Of a stretch of 64,000 nucleotides of DNA, positions 7,089 through 15,628 are shown in pieces (position 1 is the stretch's first letter; every line of letters begins with the position of its first letter). A program made the position numbers and the translations under genes. The notes beneath the pieces are model-generated. The model was given only the letters and a program-made list of their open reading frames with translations. It was not told the DNA's origin and ran no database searches. The stretch comes from Lacrimispora xylanisolvens. Lineage in GTDB: Bacteria > Bacillota > Clostridia > Lachnospirales > Lachnospiraceae. The stretch covers positions 1 through 64,000 of the forward strand of contig NZ_PTJA01000015.1 of the NCBI RefSeq assembly GCF_002934545.1, read 5' to 3'.

Positions 7089-7607
7089 TTATAAAGTCTC
7101 CGGTTCCTGATATTCTTCTCCGAAGGTATCTACAGACATAGACTGTATCTTCTGCTCAGCCATCGGACGGTCATTGTAATCGGTTTTCACGTCAGCAATC
7201 TTATTGACAATATCCATGCCTTCGATTACTTTTCCAAATGCAGCATAAGCACCATCTAAATGAGGAGCTGCCTTATGCATAATAAAGAACTGTGAGCCTG
7301 CTGAATCCGGGTGCATGGCTCTTGCCATGGAAAGAACTCCCTCAGAATGCACTAAGGTATTGGAAACTCCATTCTGGCTGAATTCACCTTTAATGGAATA
7401 TCCGGGACCACCAGTTCCGGTTCCCTGCGGGCATCCGCCCTGAATCATAAATCCGTTGATAACTCTGTGGAAAATCAGCCCGTCATAGTAGCCTTTTTTT
7501 ACAAGACTGATAAAATTATTTACTGTATTGGGTGCAATTTCAGGGTAAAGCTCAGCTTTTATCACATCACCGTTCTCCATTGTAATTGTAATAACAGGAT
7601 TCTTCAT
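7089..7607 (-). CDS. Peptidyl-prolyl cis-trans isomerase, cyclophilin type
   Basis: Catalyses proline isomerisation in protein folding. The 172-residue product is a compact single-domain cyclophilin without a signal peptide, so cytosolic. Landmarks are IFHRVINGFMIQGG with the catalytic arginine, the loop GTGTGGPGYSIKGEF, and GSQFFIMHKAAPHLDGAYAA with the active-site Phe and His region. The start ATG at 7607 follows an AAAGGGAAAA ribosome site. A promoter (TAGACA, 17 bases, TAAAAT) lies at 7676-7648. It is transcribed with the downstream acetyltransferase gene. Confidence 0.95.
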   Translation of the reverse strand: MKNPVITITMENGDVIKAELYPEIAPNTVNNFISLVKKGYYDGLIFHRVINGFMIQGGCPQGTGTGGPGYSIKGEFSQNGVSNTLVHSEGVLSMARAMHPDSAGSQFFIMHKAAPHLDGAYAAFGKVIEGMDIVNKIADVKTDYNDRPMAEQKIQSMSVDTFGEEYQEPETL

Positions 7608-7647
7608 GTTTTTTCCCTTTCTTGTATAAAGTTTAACATATGTGTGT

Positions 7648-7676
7648 ATTTTATCAAATCATTAAGTTTTTGTCTA
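7648..7676 (-). promoter_or_regulatory. Promoter of the cyclophilin gene
   Basis: On the minus strand, -35 TAGACA (7676-7671), a 17-base spacer and -10 TAAAAT (7653-7648), about 40 bases before the start codon. Confidence 0.6.
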
Positions 7677-7744
7677 GCTGTTCATACTTTGTTTCAATTT
7701 CATTCAAAAATCTTTTACACAAACAACATGATTTCTTCACGTTT

Positions 7745-7885
7745 CATGGTTATACTAAAAATGTAAATTAAATATGTTTATAAGATTTTTTTCATAATAC
7801 TTGAGCTGATAATCCTGTTATCAGCTCTCCTCCCTTTTTGAAATAACTTTTAAGGAACTGCTGGTCTGGCAGTTCCTTTTATTAT
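7745..7885 (+). ncRNA. Candidate small RNA with two hairpins and an anti-Shine-Dalgarno stretch
   Basis: This 300-base gene-free gap holds two strong hairpins. Hairpin A has 10-bp arms at 7803-7812 and 7818-7827. Hairpin B has 10-bp arms at 7852-7861 and 7869-7878. Between them lies a single-stranded TCCTCCCTTTTT (7828-7839), complementary to ribosome-binding sites. On the plus strand hairpin B is followed by TTTATTATT, like a terminator, although both flanking genes run on the minus strand. A -10-like TATACT (7751-7756) is the best plus-strand promoter candidate, with no clear -35. The alternative is that hairpin B is only the terminator of the minus-strand Ntn hydrolase gene. Confidence 0.4.
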
Positions 7886-7906
7886 TCCCTATGAAATTTT
7901 CTGTAT

Positions 7907-8866
7907 TCACCCCAGATGAACCGGTTGCATGATATCCATATTATTTTCAAATAATCCTGCCACACAAACCTGCAGACTATCATAGGTTTTAAAATAATAC
8001 TCACATGTGGCAGTATTTAAAAATGCCGTATATTTTGTGTAATCATAAGAACCACGGCTTGTTATAACTGCTCCTTTTGGTATCGTTACCCCTTCCATGA
8101 TGTGAAAACAGGATACCACCGCTTCTTTCCGATTTTGGGGCACTGGAAGAAATGATTTTAAATATGCTGTCCGGACGAAACGGTCGGGGGAGGTAAAACC
8201 TCCCGGAAGCGCTCTTGTTCCTCCTGCCTGACCGAATGGAGTAAGCTTTATGCCGCTCCAGCTGGCTTCTTCCATTTGGTCAGGGCTTGCCTCCATATAA
8301 TTTCTTAAATTGGTCATATGCCAGGGAAGATCCGGACTATTTGCCAGTACACCGATGGGATTATCAAAAATAATCAGACCTTTACTGGTTAGTTCAATTA
8401 CCACACAGGCACCAGTCCGGTCTGTTGCAATCCAGTGAAGAGGTGCTGCCGATCCTGTAACCGGGTCTTCCATACCAATGATGGAAACCTGCATTGCCAG
8501 TGTTTTTAGTTCCAGGACAGACCTACATTTCCCCAATATATAATGAAGAAATTCAAAGGAAGCAATGGGAAACCGATTTTCTTCCTTTCCCATTTCTTCA
8601 TATCTGGCATATCCTGCAAAGTAAAGAGCTGCTGCTGCAAACCCTCTTTCATTTACTCCGTCAAAGAACCCCAAAAGTCCGTCTGTCTCCTGTCCGATTC
8701 CTATAAAGCTATAATCATCCTGCATCCTGGCACCGGTAAGAGCATTGATCCATTGATAGCTTTTAGGAACTTTGAAAAAGTGAGGATCTATTTCATAGGA
8801 AAAATCCATATTTCTTCCGAAAAAAACTTCCCCTTCTTTCGTCTGCAATGTCATAGCCGTACACAT
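7907..8866 (-). CDS. Choloylglycine hydrolase / penicillin V acylase family protein
   Basis: An Ntn hydrolase that cleaves linear amide C-N bonds, in substrates such as conjugated bile acids, penicillin V or acyl-homoserine lactones. The 319-residue product begins MCTAMTLQT, so removal of Met exposes the catalytic Cys2. Further family residues are visible: Arg and Asp in FGRNMDFS, Asn in VLANSPDLPWHMTNLRNYM (near 175) and Arg in GGFTSPDRFVRTAYLK (near 229). The position that is Asn in typical bile salt hydrolases (LNFPG) reads LYFAG, a Tyr as in penicillin V acylases, so an acylase-like specificity is more likely; this is inference. There is no signal peptide. A second Ntn hydrolase lies at 11010-11831. 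Confidence 0.9.
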   Translation of the reverse strand: MCTAMTLQTKEGEVFFGRNMDFSYEIDPHFFKVPKSYQWINALTGARMQDDYSFIGIGQETDGLLGFFDGVNERGFAAAALYFAGYARYEEMGKEENRFPIASFEFLHYILGKCRSVLELKTLAMQVSIIGMEDPVTGSAAPLHWIATDRTGACVVIELTSKGLIIFDNPIGVLANSPDLPWHMTNLRNYMEASPDQMEEASWSGIKLTPFGQAGGTRALPGGFTSPDRFVRTAYLKSFLPVPQNRKEAVVSCFHIMEGVTIPKGAVITSRGSYDYTKYTAFLNTATCEYYFKTYDSLQVCVAGLFENNMDIMQPVHLG

Positions 8867-8919
8867 TGTTATTCCCCTGGTTTTGATTATTTAATTATAT
8901 ATATGGCTGACTGTCCGAT

Positions 8920-10965
8920 TTATGATGATAAGGATTCAATTGCTTCTTTTACTTGTGAAATACAGTCCACTGGTTTTAAACACGCTCCATTTTTGCAAAG
9001 ATAGAACTGACTTTTTAGAGAATCTACGGGATAATCATTTGTAAACGGAGCTATTTTTGAAAGAAGCCCTTCATTTTCCGGATTCTTTAATATTATATCG
9101 ATATCCGTTAAAACTTCCCTTTTTAAACCGGCAAGTTCTTTCTCTATTCCCGGCTGAGACGATACTGCCACTAGCTGTGTATGAGAATAGAGAACCGTCT
9201 GAAACGCCAGGAGTGTAAAACTATGATTTGCCGGACTGGTCTGGGCTTCCCTACCCAACCATTTTAACTGTTTTTTTAATATTTCCTGCCACGTAATTTC
9301 ACCAGTCAGATGATAAAGTTTCCCAATTACATAGGCAGCCACAGAATTGCCTGAAGGCAAAGCACCATCATACAGTTCCTTGGGGCGGCTGATCAGTTTC
9401 TCCCTGTCATGTGCATACATATAAAATCCGCCATTTTCCTCATCAAAAAATAAACTGATCATTTTCTCACAAATACTGACTGCTTTTTGAAGATAGGATC
9501 CCTCAAAGCATGCCTGATATAGTTCCAACAGTCCGAATGCGTAAAAAGCATAATCATCCAGTTGTCCATCATGTCCGGTTTCTCCATCCCGGTAGCGGAT
9601 AAATAGTCTGCCCTCCTTGTTGGTCAGCGTTTCTTCAATAAAGGTCTGTGCATTTCTTGCTGTCTGTAAATATGCATCCTCCAAAAGGATCTGATACCCC
9701 TTTGCCATTCCTGCAATCATCAGTCCATTCCAGGAGGTCAGAATTTTATCATCCTTATGAAGCTTAGTCCGCTTCAGACGATAATCGTAAAGTTTCCTGC
9801 TGAGCGCAATGATTTTCTCATCTTTTTTTTCATAGTCACGATTATTAATAAGATTTAAAATATTTTTCCCTTCAAAACTGCCTTCTTTTGTAATCCCAAA
9901 CCACTGACAGTAGAATGGGGCATCTTCTTTTAGGATCTGCGTGATTTCATCCCGGTCAAAAACGTAGAACTTTCCTTCAACCCCTTCGCTGTCTGCATCC
10001 TCTCCACAATAAAATCCACCGTCTTTATCTGTAAGGGTTTCTATAATATAACCCAGTATTCCTCTGGCCGCTGACTGGTAAAATGGTTCTCTGGTTATTT
10101 TATAAGCTTCCAGATAGGCATAGGAGAGCAGGGCATTATCATAGAGCATTTTTTCAAAATGGGGAACCAGCCACTTTTCATCGGTAGAGTAACGGGAAAA
10201 TCCTCCCCCAATATGGTCATAAATCCCACCCCGGTACATATGCCTTAGGGTTGATTCACATATATCTCTGGCAGACTCGTCCTTTTCATAGACGGAATGG
10301 CGAAGGAGAAAAATCAGATTATGGGGCATGGGGAACTTTGGTGCTCTCCCAAAACCACCCCATGTTTTATCATAGGAGCGCTTTAACTGCGTGGCAGCCG
10401 TTAAGAACAATTCCTTACCGGGATCATCCTTACTGCCTCCACTGCTTTTTTCCTCTCCATTCAGGTACCGGGTTATTTCTTCTCCGGCCTGCAGCACCTT
10501 ATTCCTGTCGTTTTTCCAAAGTCCGTCTATGGCATTTAAAACCTCAATCAGTCCGGTATTCCCCCATCTGCTGTGTTTAGGGAGATAAGTGGCCGCATAA
10601 AAAGGCTTCTGATCCGGAGTCATAATAATTGTCAGAGGCCAGCCGCCTGAACCTGTAAGTGCCTGGCAAACCGACATGTAAACTGAGTCAATATCAGGGC
10701 GTTCCTCACGGTCTACTTTAATTGAAACATAATTTTCGTTTAACAGGCCTGCCGCCTCCTGATCTTCAAAGGACTCATGAGCCATGACATGGCACCAGTG
10801 ACAGGTCGAATAGCCGATGGATAAAAAGATTGGTTTGTCTTCTGCTTTTGCTTTCGCAAATGCCTGTTCACACCAAGGCCACCAGTCAACTGGATTATTA
10901 GCGTGCTGAAGTAGATACGGACTTTTTTCATGTATTAATCGATTGGATATTTTGCTGGTTGTCAT
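8920..10965 (-). CDS. YyaL-like thioredoxin-domain protein (DUF255)
   Basis: A 681-residue member of the YyaL/spermatogenesis-associated 20 family. The N-terminal DUF255 domain is thioredoxin-like (about residues 1-165): it opens with the hallmark [21 protein letters not shown] and carries a CHWC redox motif in [16 protein letters not shown]. The remainder is an alpha/alpha toroid resembling N-acylglucosamine epimerases and six-hairpin glycosidases ([36 protein letters not shown]). The exact function is not established. The start is ATG 10965, 8 bases after AGGAGG; a longer frame to 11010 lacks a ribosome site. It is next to the AT-rich Ntn hydrolase gene on the same strand, with 44 bases between. 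Confidence 0.93.
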   Translation of the reverse strand: MTTSKISNRLIHEKSPYLLQHANNPVDWWPWCEQAFAKAKAEDKPIFLSIGYSTCHWCHVMAHESFEDQEAAGLLNENYVSIKVDREERPDIDSVYMSVCQALTGSGGWPLTIIMTPDQKPFYAATYLPKHSRWGNTGLIEVLNAIDGLWKNDRNKVLQAGEEITRYLNGEEKSSGGSKDDPGKELFLTAATQLKRSYDKTWGGFGRAPKFPMPHNLIFLLRHSVYEKDESARDICESTLRHMYRGGIYDHIGGGFSRYSTDEKWLVPHFEKMLYDNALLSYAYLEAYKITREPFYQSAARGILGYIIETLTDKDGGFYCGEDADSEGVEGKFYVFDRDEITQILKEDAPFYCQWFGITKEGSFEGKNILNLINNRDYEKKDEKIIALSRKLYDYRLKRTKLHKDDKILTSWNGLMIAGMAKGYQILLEDAYLQTARNAQTFIEETLTNKEGRLFIRYRDGETGHDGQLDDYAFYAFGLLELYQACFEGSYLQKAVSICEKMISLFFDEENGGFYMYAHDREKLISRPKELYDGALPSGNSVAAYVIGKLYHLTGEITWQEILKKQLKWLGREAQTSPANHSFTLLAFQTVLYSHTQLVAVSSQPGIEKELAGLKREVLTDIDIILKNPENEGLLSKIAPFTNDYPVDSLKSQFYLCKNGACLKPVDCISQVKEAIESLSS

Positions 10966-11009
10966 TTGGCATTCCCTCCTTAAATAAACATACAGCCTTA
11001 TTATACCCA

Positions 11010-11831
11010 CTAATATAAACGAATAAGATCATTCACATATATTTCTTCATTTGTAAATTGAATTTTATTATTGTTTAGAAATCCATCCAATGACTGGATT
11101 GTTTTTTCAGTCATAGAAATTTTCCACTTTTTGCTTAAATCTTTTTTAAAGCAGATATAAATTTCATTTTTTATTGCTTCATATACGATAGAACACAGTG
11201 TATTCTCCTGACTTGTTTTACTTAAAACTTCAAAGGCTTCCTTTACTGCAAAGCTATGAATATTATTATGAATATATTCATGAGCACAAATATATCTATC
11301 AGCACCTATTCCATATACTTTATTATAATCTGCTTCCTTAAAATCCCCATTTGGAAAATTAGTCATAATAATAAAATCATTGTGAATCGGACTTATTATA
11401 TTTGTTTCATTCCCTTCTTCCAGAATAAATGCATCACCAGTTTTATCTGCAATCATAGTATGTAACCCTAAATCTGGATATAATGGATTTCTGGGATATG
11501 AGATTACTCTTTTATTAAGTATGTCATAAAATTCAGATGATTTTCTTATTTTACTCAGCGCCTCATCAAAAGTATCAAAAGCAAACCAGTCATTTTCGTC
11601 ACAGCCTGATTTAAAACCTGGACTGTATTGAACTGCCTGAGTACATATAAAAAGACCCTCACTATTAAACCCAGCGATATTCCTGAATTGGTTTTCTACT
11701 AAGCCTGAAAAATAAAATGTGTTTATATTATTATAACTACTGACTTTTAGTCTTAAATCAATATCATCAGTGTCGAAATTCATACCATAAACAGCTTTTT
11801 TTTGACCGTATACCGCAAAACTTGTACACAT
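11010..11831 (-). CDS. AT-rich Ntn-hydrolase (linear amide C-N hydrolase / C45-like)
   Basis: The 273-residue product starts MCTSFAVYG, so the mature N-terminal cysteine would be the nucleophile, as in choloylglycine hydrolases and C45 acyltransferases. GMNFD at residues 17-21 replaces the usual GRNxD: a Met stands where bile salt hydrolases have Arg. [19 protein letters not shown] and [11 protein letters not shown] match the second half of the fold with its conserved Asn. The start is ATG 11831, 8 bases after GGAGG; an upstream in-frame ATG overlaps the ribosome site. The gene is visibly richer in A+T and in AAA, ATA and AAT codons than its neighbours, which hints at acquisition by transfer. 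The substrate is unknown. Confidence 0.8.
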   Translation of the reverse strand: MCTSFAVYGQKKAVYGMNFDTDDIDLRLKVSSYNNINTFYFSGLVENQFRNIAGFNSEGLFICTQAVQYSPGFKSGCDENDWFAFDTFDEALSKIRKSSEFYDILNKRVISYPRNPLYPDLGLHTMIADKTGDAFILEEGNETNIISPIHNDFIIMTNFPNGDFKEADYNKVYGIGADRYICAHEYIHNNIHSFAVKEAFEVLSKTSQENTLCSIVYEAIKNEIYICFKKDLSKKWKISMTEKTIQSLDGFLNNNKIQFTNEEIYVNDLIRLY

Positions 11832-11946
11832 TTTGGAATCCTCCATTCCTATATAATTATTACCATTGGCTTTACCAATTTCTTAAACTTCCATCCACAT
11901 AATATCACCTGGCACCTGGAGGATTCAACCTATAACATTTTTCCGT

Positions 11947-11992
11947 ATCAAAAATGCGCCAGTTAAGCTTATGCTTTATGGCGCATTTTGAT
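11947..11992 (-). terminator. Terminator of the AGCS symporter gene
   Basis: A 14-base inverted repeat (around 11950-11961 and 11979-11992) with core TGCGCCA/TGGCGCA. The minus-strand transcript runs into TTTTTGAT. It lies 22 bases beyond the symporter stop. Confidence 0.8.
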
Positions 11993-12013
11993 ATTCGTTG
12001 TATGTTTCCATTC

Positions 12014-13366
12014 CTATTTGGGAACTTTTACTTCTTTCATTAAAAAAATGAGCGCCACAATATTGGGAACTGCCATCAGTCCATTCCAGATATCGGAGAA
12101 TTCCCAAACTGTTTCCAGCTTTGCCAGGCATCCCACAAATACTGCACACAGATAGAGAAGTGTATAGATCTTACCTCTTAAAATACGCTGCAGCAGATAA
12201 AGAATGTTTCGCTTTTTCAGGCTTTCCGCCAGATATCCGGCAGCCTGCTTTCCCAGATAATACCATGCAATAATGGTTGCAAATGCAAATACCAGCATGG
12301 AACCGGATACTACGTATTCCCCCAGTCCCCCCAGTCGTTTCGAAAAGCTGAATGCGGTAAGGGCCGCGCCGTCATAACCGGAGCCTGCCGCATCCCCTTC
12401 TGTCATACACAAAATCACAAATGCGGTCATGGTACAAATAATAATAGTATCAAAGAATACTTCAAACATTGCCCACATGCCCTGTTTTTCAGGCGTGGTA
12501 TTTTCCGCTGCTCCATGTAAAACAGCCATACTGCCAAGCCCTGCTTCATTAGAAAAAACACCTCTTGAAATGCCATATTGAAGGCTTTTACTGATCCCAA
12601 AACCGGCTGCTCCTGAAAAAACAGATACCGGCTGGAATGCATCCTTAAAAATAACATGAAAAATATATGGAATTTTATCATAACAGGACATAATAACCAC
12701 CATGGAGAACAGCATATAAATTCCGGAGGCAACGGGAATCATACGTTCCGAAACAGAAGCGATCCGGCTGATCCCGCCAAGTACAACGAGGCATACCAGA
12801 CCGGTCAGAAAAATCCCCACTAGCGGGGTTGGAACCTGAAAGGAGTATTTAAGAGTTTCCGCAATGGAGTTGGACTGAACCATACTTCCCATTCCAAGGG
12901 ATACCATGATGCAGAGAAAGCTGTAAATCATACCAAGCGCCGGCAGTTTCAACCCTCTTTCCAGATATACCATCGGCCCGCAGACCCATGCTCCGCTTTT
13001 GTCTTTGTAACGATACCGGATTCCCAACATGGTTTCTGCATATCCGGTCATCATGCCGATTACAGCAGATACCCACATCCAGAAAATGGCTCCAGGTCCT
13101 CCGGCTGTCAAAGCAGTAGCCACACCCACAATATTTCCAGTCCCTATTGTTGCTGCAAGAGCCGTACAGGCGGTCTGAAATCTGGTCACATCTCCTTTGT
13201 CTCCCTCTTCGTCTTCCTCCTGTATGCTCCCAATGGTCTCTTTCCACCAATAAGCAAGCTTTCTGATTTGAAAAAATCCGGTTTTTACCGAATAGATGAT
13301 TCCAATTCCCAGAAACAGGATTAACAGCCAGGGTCCCCATACCATTTCGTGTATGTAATGAATCAT
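12014..13366 (-). CDS. Sodium:alanine (AGCS) family symporter
   Basis: A secondary transporter of the alanine or glycine:cation symporter family in the cytoplasmic membrane, taking up alanine, glycine or related small amino acids with sodium. The 450-residue product has about 10-11 membrane segments and the family signatures TALAATIGTGNIVGVATALTAG (interrupted here in mid-motif by no gap) near residue 68, GGPGAIFWMWVSA near 90, and YGISRGVFSNEAGLGSMA near 275. The N-terminus and length are normal. It is monocistronic, followed by a strong terminator and divergent from the phospholipase-like gene. The exact substrate cannot be read from the sequence. Confidence 0.93.
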   Translation of the reverse strand: MIHYIHEMVWGPWLLILFLGIGIIYSVKTGFFQIRKLAYWWKETIGSIQEEDEEGDKGDVTRFQTACTALAATIGTGNIVGVATALTAGGPGAIFWMWVSAVIGMMTGYAETMLGIRYRYKDKSGAWVCGPMVYLERGLKLPALGMIYSFLCIMVSLGMGSMVQSNSIAETLKYSFQVPTPLVGIFLTGLVCLVVLGGISRIASVSERMIPVASGIYMLFSMVVIMSCYDKIPYIFHVIFKDAFQPVSVFSGAAGFGISKSLQYGISRGVFSNEAGLGSMAVLHGAAENTTPEKQGMWAMFEVFFDTIIICTMTAFVILCMTEGDAAGSGYDGAALTAFSFSKRLGGLGEYVVSGSMLVFAFATIIAWYYLGKQAAGYLAESLKKRNILYLLQRILRGKIYTLLYLCAVFVGCLAKLETVWEFSDIWNGLMAVPNIVALIFLMKEVKVPK

Positions 13367-13461
13367 TCCTTGTGCTCCCTTATGTCCTCTTTATCACATA
13401 TTCGTGCCGGAATGATTGTATGAAAATTTCCATTCATTTTTATACAAATTTAACTTTACTA

Positions 13462-13470
13462 TGATATAAT
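13462..13470 (+). promoter_or_regulatory. Extended -10 promoter of the phospholipase C-like gene
   Basis: TGATATAAT (13462-13470), 45 bases before the start codon. There is no clear -35 hexamer. Confidence 0.6.
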
Positions 13471-13514
13471 CTTATTATGTGCTGAATTTAAACAACTAAC
13501 GCGAGGTGAACAAT

Positions 13515-14498
13515 ATGCCCGGTTTTACCACCCACTACTTATTAGGCGTTAAAGCATACAACAATATGCCAAACACTCCTTTAAAACGAATCATTTCCAA
13601 ATATCGCTGGCTCTATCAGCTGGGTCTTCAGGGTCCGGATATATTTTTTTATAATATCCCCATTCTTCGTCACAGGGATTACCGCAATGTAGGTTCCTAT
13701 ATGCATGAAAATCACGTAAACAGCTTTTTCGTTACCTGTTTAAATCATATCGGAGCCATTGAATCAAGACAGCAGCGTGAGCAGGCCATCGCATACATGA
13801 GCGGTTACTTCTGTCACTATATTGGAGACTCCATCTGCCATCCTTATGTATATGGCAGGATCGAGTACGATATCAAAAACTCCGGAAACTATTACCATGG
13901 GCTTCATGCCATGCTTGAAAATGATATAGATGCTCTGTTACTCATGATTTATAAGCAAAAAAAGCCTTCTCAGTTTAATCAGGCTGCAACCATTTGCTTA
14001 AACGGTCAGGAAATGCAGTTTATCTCCGGTTTTTTATCATCCTGCATCAACGAAACATACTATCCTTTAAATTATCGGAATAATTATCAGGTTACCCCCC
14101 GCATGGTATCCCGATCCATCCTGGCGATGCGTCTGGGCTGCCGGACACTTGCAGATCCAAACAGCAGGAAGAAAAACAGCATTGAATTTGTGGAATCCCT
14201 GTTCCTTAAAAATCCTGTTGCTTCCCGTAAACTGGTTACTGATATAACTTCAGATCCTGTTGTAACATTTAATCTCAACCATGATACGTGGTGCAATCCC
14301 TGGGACCGCAGGCTTGCTTCTAAAGCTTCCTTTCCTGAACTGTTCCATCAGTCCATGTCCAAATGCGGAAATGTATTTTTCCGGTTAAATGAAGAACTCA
14401 CATCTCCTGTTCCGTTAAACAGCCTGGATCATAACAAACTGCTGCGGGAACTGGGTAATTATTCCTATCACAGCGGACTGGCTGTGGATTCCAACTAA
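13515..14498 (+). CDS. Zinc-dependent phospholipase C-like protein
   Basis: The 327-residue product belongs to the zinc-dependent phospholipase C / S1-P1 nuclease fold group (PF00882-like). Potential zinc ligands cluster in the N-terminal half: TTHYLLG at the start, LQGPDIFFY near 42, HENH near 67, GYFCHYIGDSICHPY near 98-112 and GLHAMLENDID near 130. There is no signal peptide, unlike secreted clostridial alpha-toxins, so it may act inside the cell. Proteins of this type are common and uncharacterised in Clostridia. The start is ATG 13515, 8 bases after GAGG; a GTG at 13506 lies within the ribosome site. A bidirectional terminator follows. Confidence 0.82.
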   Translation: MPGFTTHYLLGVKAYNNMPNTPLKRIISKYRWLYQLGLQGPDIFFYNIPILRHRDYRNVGSYMHENHVNSFFVTCLNHIGAIESRQQREQAIAYMSGYFCHYIGDSICHPYVYGRIEYDIKNSGNYYHGLHAMLENDIDALLLMIYKQKKPSQFNQAATICLNGQEMQFISGFLSSCINETYYPLNYRNNYQVTPRMVSRSILAMRLGCRTLADPNSRKKNSIEFVESLFLKNPVASRKLVTDITSDPVVTFNLNHDTWCNPWDRRLASKASFPELFHQSMSKCGNVFFRLNEELTSPVPLNSLDHNKLLRELGNYSYHSGLAVDSN

Positions 14499-14516
14499 TA
14501 TTTATATACTTACATT

Positions 14517-14565
14517 AAAAAAGCATGGATTAAAAAACGCCTCGCGTTTATATCCATGCTTTTCA
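14517..14565. terminator. Bidirectional terminator
   Basis: Arms AAAAGCATGGAT (14519-14530) and ATCCATGCTTTT (14552-14563), with a smaller hairpin in the loop. It separates the convergent phospholipase-like and lipoprotein genes. Confidence 0.85.
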
Positions 14566-14573
14566 AACATTCT

Positions 14574-15182
14574 TTACTTGGAAGCCTGTGTCTGCTCCGC
14601 TTCTGTTTCATCTGCTGTTTCTGTATCATCTGCTTCTTCTGTATCATCCGCTGCGGTTGTTTCCATTATAACTGCACCTTCCTTTGGTACAATCTTCTGG
14701 TCAGAGCCTTTTGGAATATCCATATCCACCAGCCAGTACTGCTTCTCTTTCATTGTATAATCCGGCATAACAATTAAGTGCAGATCATAGTCCTTAAAAA
14801 AGCCGCCGTAAGAAGTATCACTTGATTTCTCAAAGCTGAAATCCTGATCTGCTGCCACATCATTTAAATAACGAACTGCGGCATTTGCAAATGTAACTGC
14901 TTCTTCCGGAGTCGTCCCTGCTTTAACAACCAGATTTAAATCAAGTTTTTTCTCCTTCGGATCCATGCTGTAGTTTACACTGAGAGCCATAGGATATTCT
15001 TTATTATCCACAAACTCTTCATCCATATCATTTCCAATCTGAGTCCAGTCCAATACGATTCCCTGCTGCGTTTCAAAGACAGGTTCTGCAGGACCACCGC
15101 TTGCAAGAATATGGCTCTGGGTACAGCCCGTTAACAGCATCGCTGATACGGCACATATCATTAGCACTTTGTTCCTCATCAT
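14574..15182 (-). CDS. Putative lipoprotein, unknown function
   Basis: A 202-residue predicted lipoprotein: an N-terminal signal peptide of about 19 residues ends in the lipobox LLTGC, so the mature protein would be lipid-anchored at cysteine outside the membrane. The central part (about 40-160) is a small alpha/beta domain with no family I recognise. The C-terminal 30 residues are low-complexity, rich in Thr, Glu, Asp and Ala (repeated EADDTETADETEAE-like units). AAGGAGG precedes two adjacent ATG codons (15182 and 15179), either of which may start translation. The gene stands alone, convergent with the phospholipase-like gene. Confidence 0.82.
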   Translation of the reverse strand: MMRNKVLMICAVSAMLLTGCTQSHILASGGPAEPVFETQQGIVLDWTQIGNDMDEEFVDNKEYPMALSVNYSMDPKEKKLDLNLVVKAGTTPEEAVTFANAAVRYLNDVAADQDFSFEKSSDTSYGGFFKDYDLHLIVMPDYTMKEKQYWLVDMDIPKGSDQKIVPKEGAVIMETTAADDTEEADDTETADETEAEQTQASK

Positions 15183-15244
15183 AATATCCTCCTTAATGAA
15201 CATCACCATTATATCCGATCCTGTCCTTTTTTTGTAGTGCTTTC

Positions 15245-15289
15245 AGCAAAAAGTCAGAAAAACTTCACAATTGCGTTAGACTTTTTGCT
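15245..15289. repeat. Inverted repeat upstream of the lipoprotein gene
   Basis: Perfect 11-bp arms (15245-15255 and 15279-15289) around a 23-base loop. It lies 63 bases upstream of the lipoprotein gene and has no T-run on either side, so it is not a standard terminator. The role is unknown. Confidence 0.55.
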
Positions 15290-15336
15290 GGTATTAATGG
15301 CTTGTTTTTCCTCTATATTAAGGTTTTAGCTGAGGC

Positions 15337-15365
15337 TTGAAAAATTAGTTACTGTGTGTTATATT
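15337..15365 (+). promoter_or_regulatory. Promoter of the antitoxin RNA
   Basis: -35 TTGAAA (15337-15342), a 17-base spacer and -10 TATATT (15360-15365). No open reading frame follows; the transcript would end at the hairpin at 15426-15464. Confidence 0.75.
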
Positions 15366-15371
15366 AAAGTT

Positions 15372-15466
15372 AAAGGAACAACCGCCCCAATACAAGGGGT
15401 TGGCCATTAATGAAGATAGAAAACTCCACCCTCTCAACTGCCAAGTATACAAGGGTGGTTTTTCTA
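15372..15466 (+). ncRNA. Candidate antisense antitoxin RNA of a type I system
   Basis: A predicted RNA of about 95 bases between a strong promoter and an intrinsic terminator. It contains a hairpin (CCCC/GGGG, 15384-15400) and the 9-mer AAGATAGAA (15413-15421), which is complementary to the 5' untranslated region of the facing toxin mRNA (15612-15604). Its terminator is shared with that mRNA, so the 3' ends overlap in antisense. The arrangement is that of Fst/RNA II-like systems. Confidence 0.65.
15421..15466. terminator. Bidirectional terminator shared by toxin and antitoxin RNAs
   Basis: Arms CCACCCT (15426-15432) and AGGGTGG (15452-15458), followed on the plus strand by TTTTTCT and on the minus strand by AGTTTTCT. 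Both convergent transcripts would end here and so overlap. Confidence 0.75.
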
Positions 15467-15496
15467 TGCCTGTTTCCAGGACTTTATAGAAAAACG

Positions 15497-15580
15497 CTAC
15501 TTACAATTATAAAAAATAAAGGTAAGTAATGCTAAAATGAACATACCAAAGGCCATAAGGTCTTTAAAGTCATATTTCAT
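15497..15580 (-). CDS. Type I holin-like membrane toxin, 27 aa
   Basis: A 27-residue peptide that starts MKYDFKDLMAFGMF and continues as one hydrophobic helix (about residues 9-24), ending in YNCK. It resembles the putative holin-like toxin family (Hol_Tox, PF16935) of Firmicutes, whose members share the D/E-x-L-x-L-M-x-x-F-G-x-F-I pattern and depolarise the membrane when overproduced. AGGAGGTG precedes ATG 15580 by 6 bases. The 5' untranslated region of about 66 bases begins with a hairpin (15651-15629) like those that limit translation in such toxins. An antisense RNA gene faces it. The gene is below the usual length cut-off and is easily missed by annotation. Confidence 0.8.
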   Translation of the reverse strand: MKYDFKDLMAFGMFILALLTFIFYNCK

Positions 15581-15628
15581 CCGCACCACCTCCTACCTAT
15601 GTAAAGATAGAAGGCCAACGCCCTTGCA

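Noticed and set aside
14578-14760. 60-residue plus-strand ORF within the lipoprotein gene
   Set aside because: It is a serine/valine-rich reverse reading of the Asp/Glu/Thr-rich tail of the lipoprotein gene, without a ribosome site.
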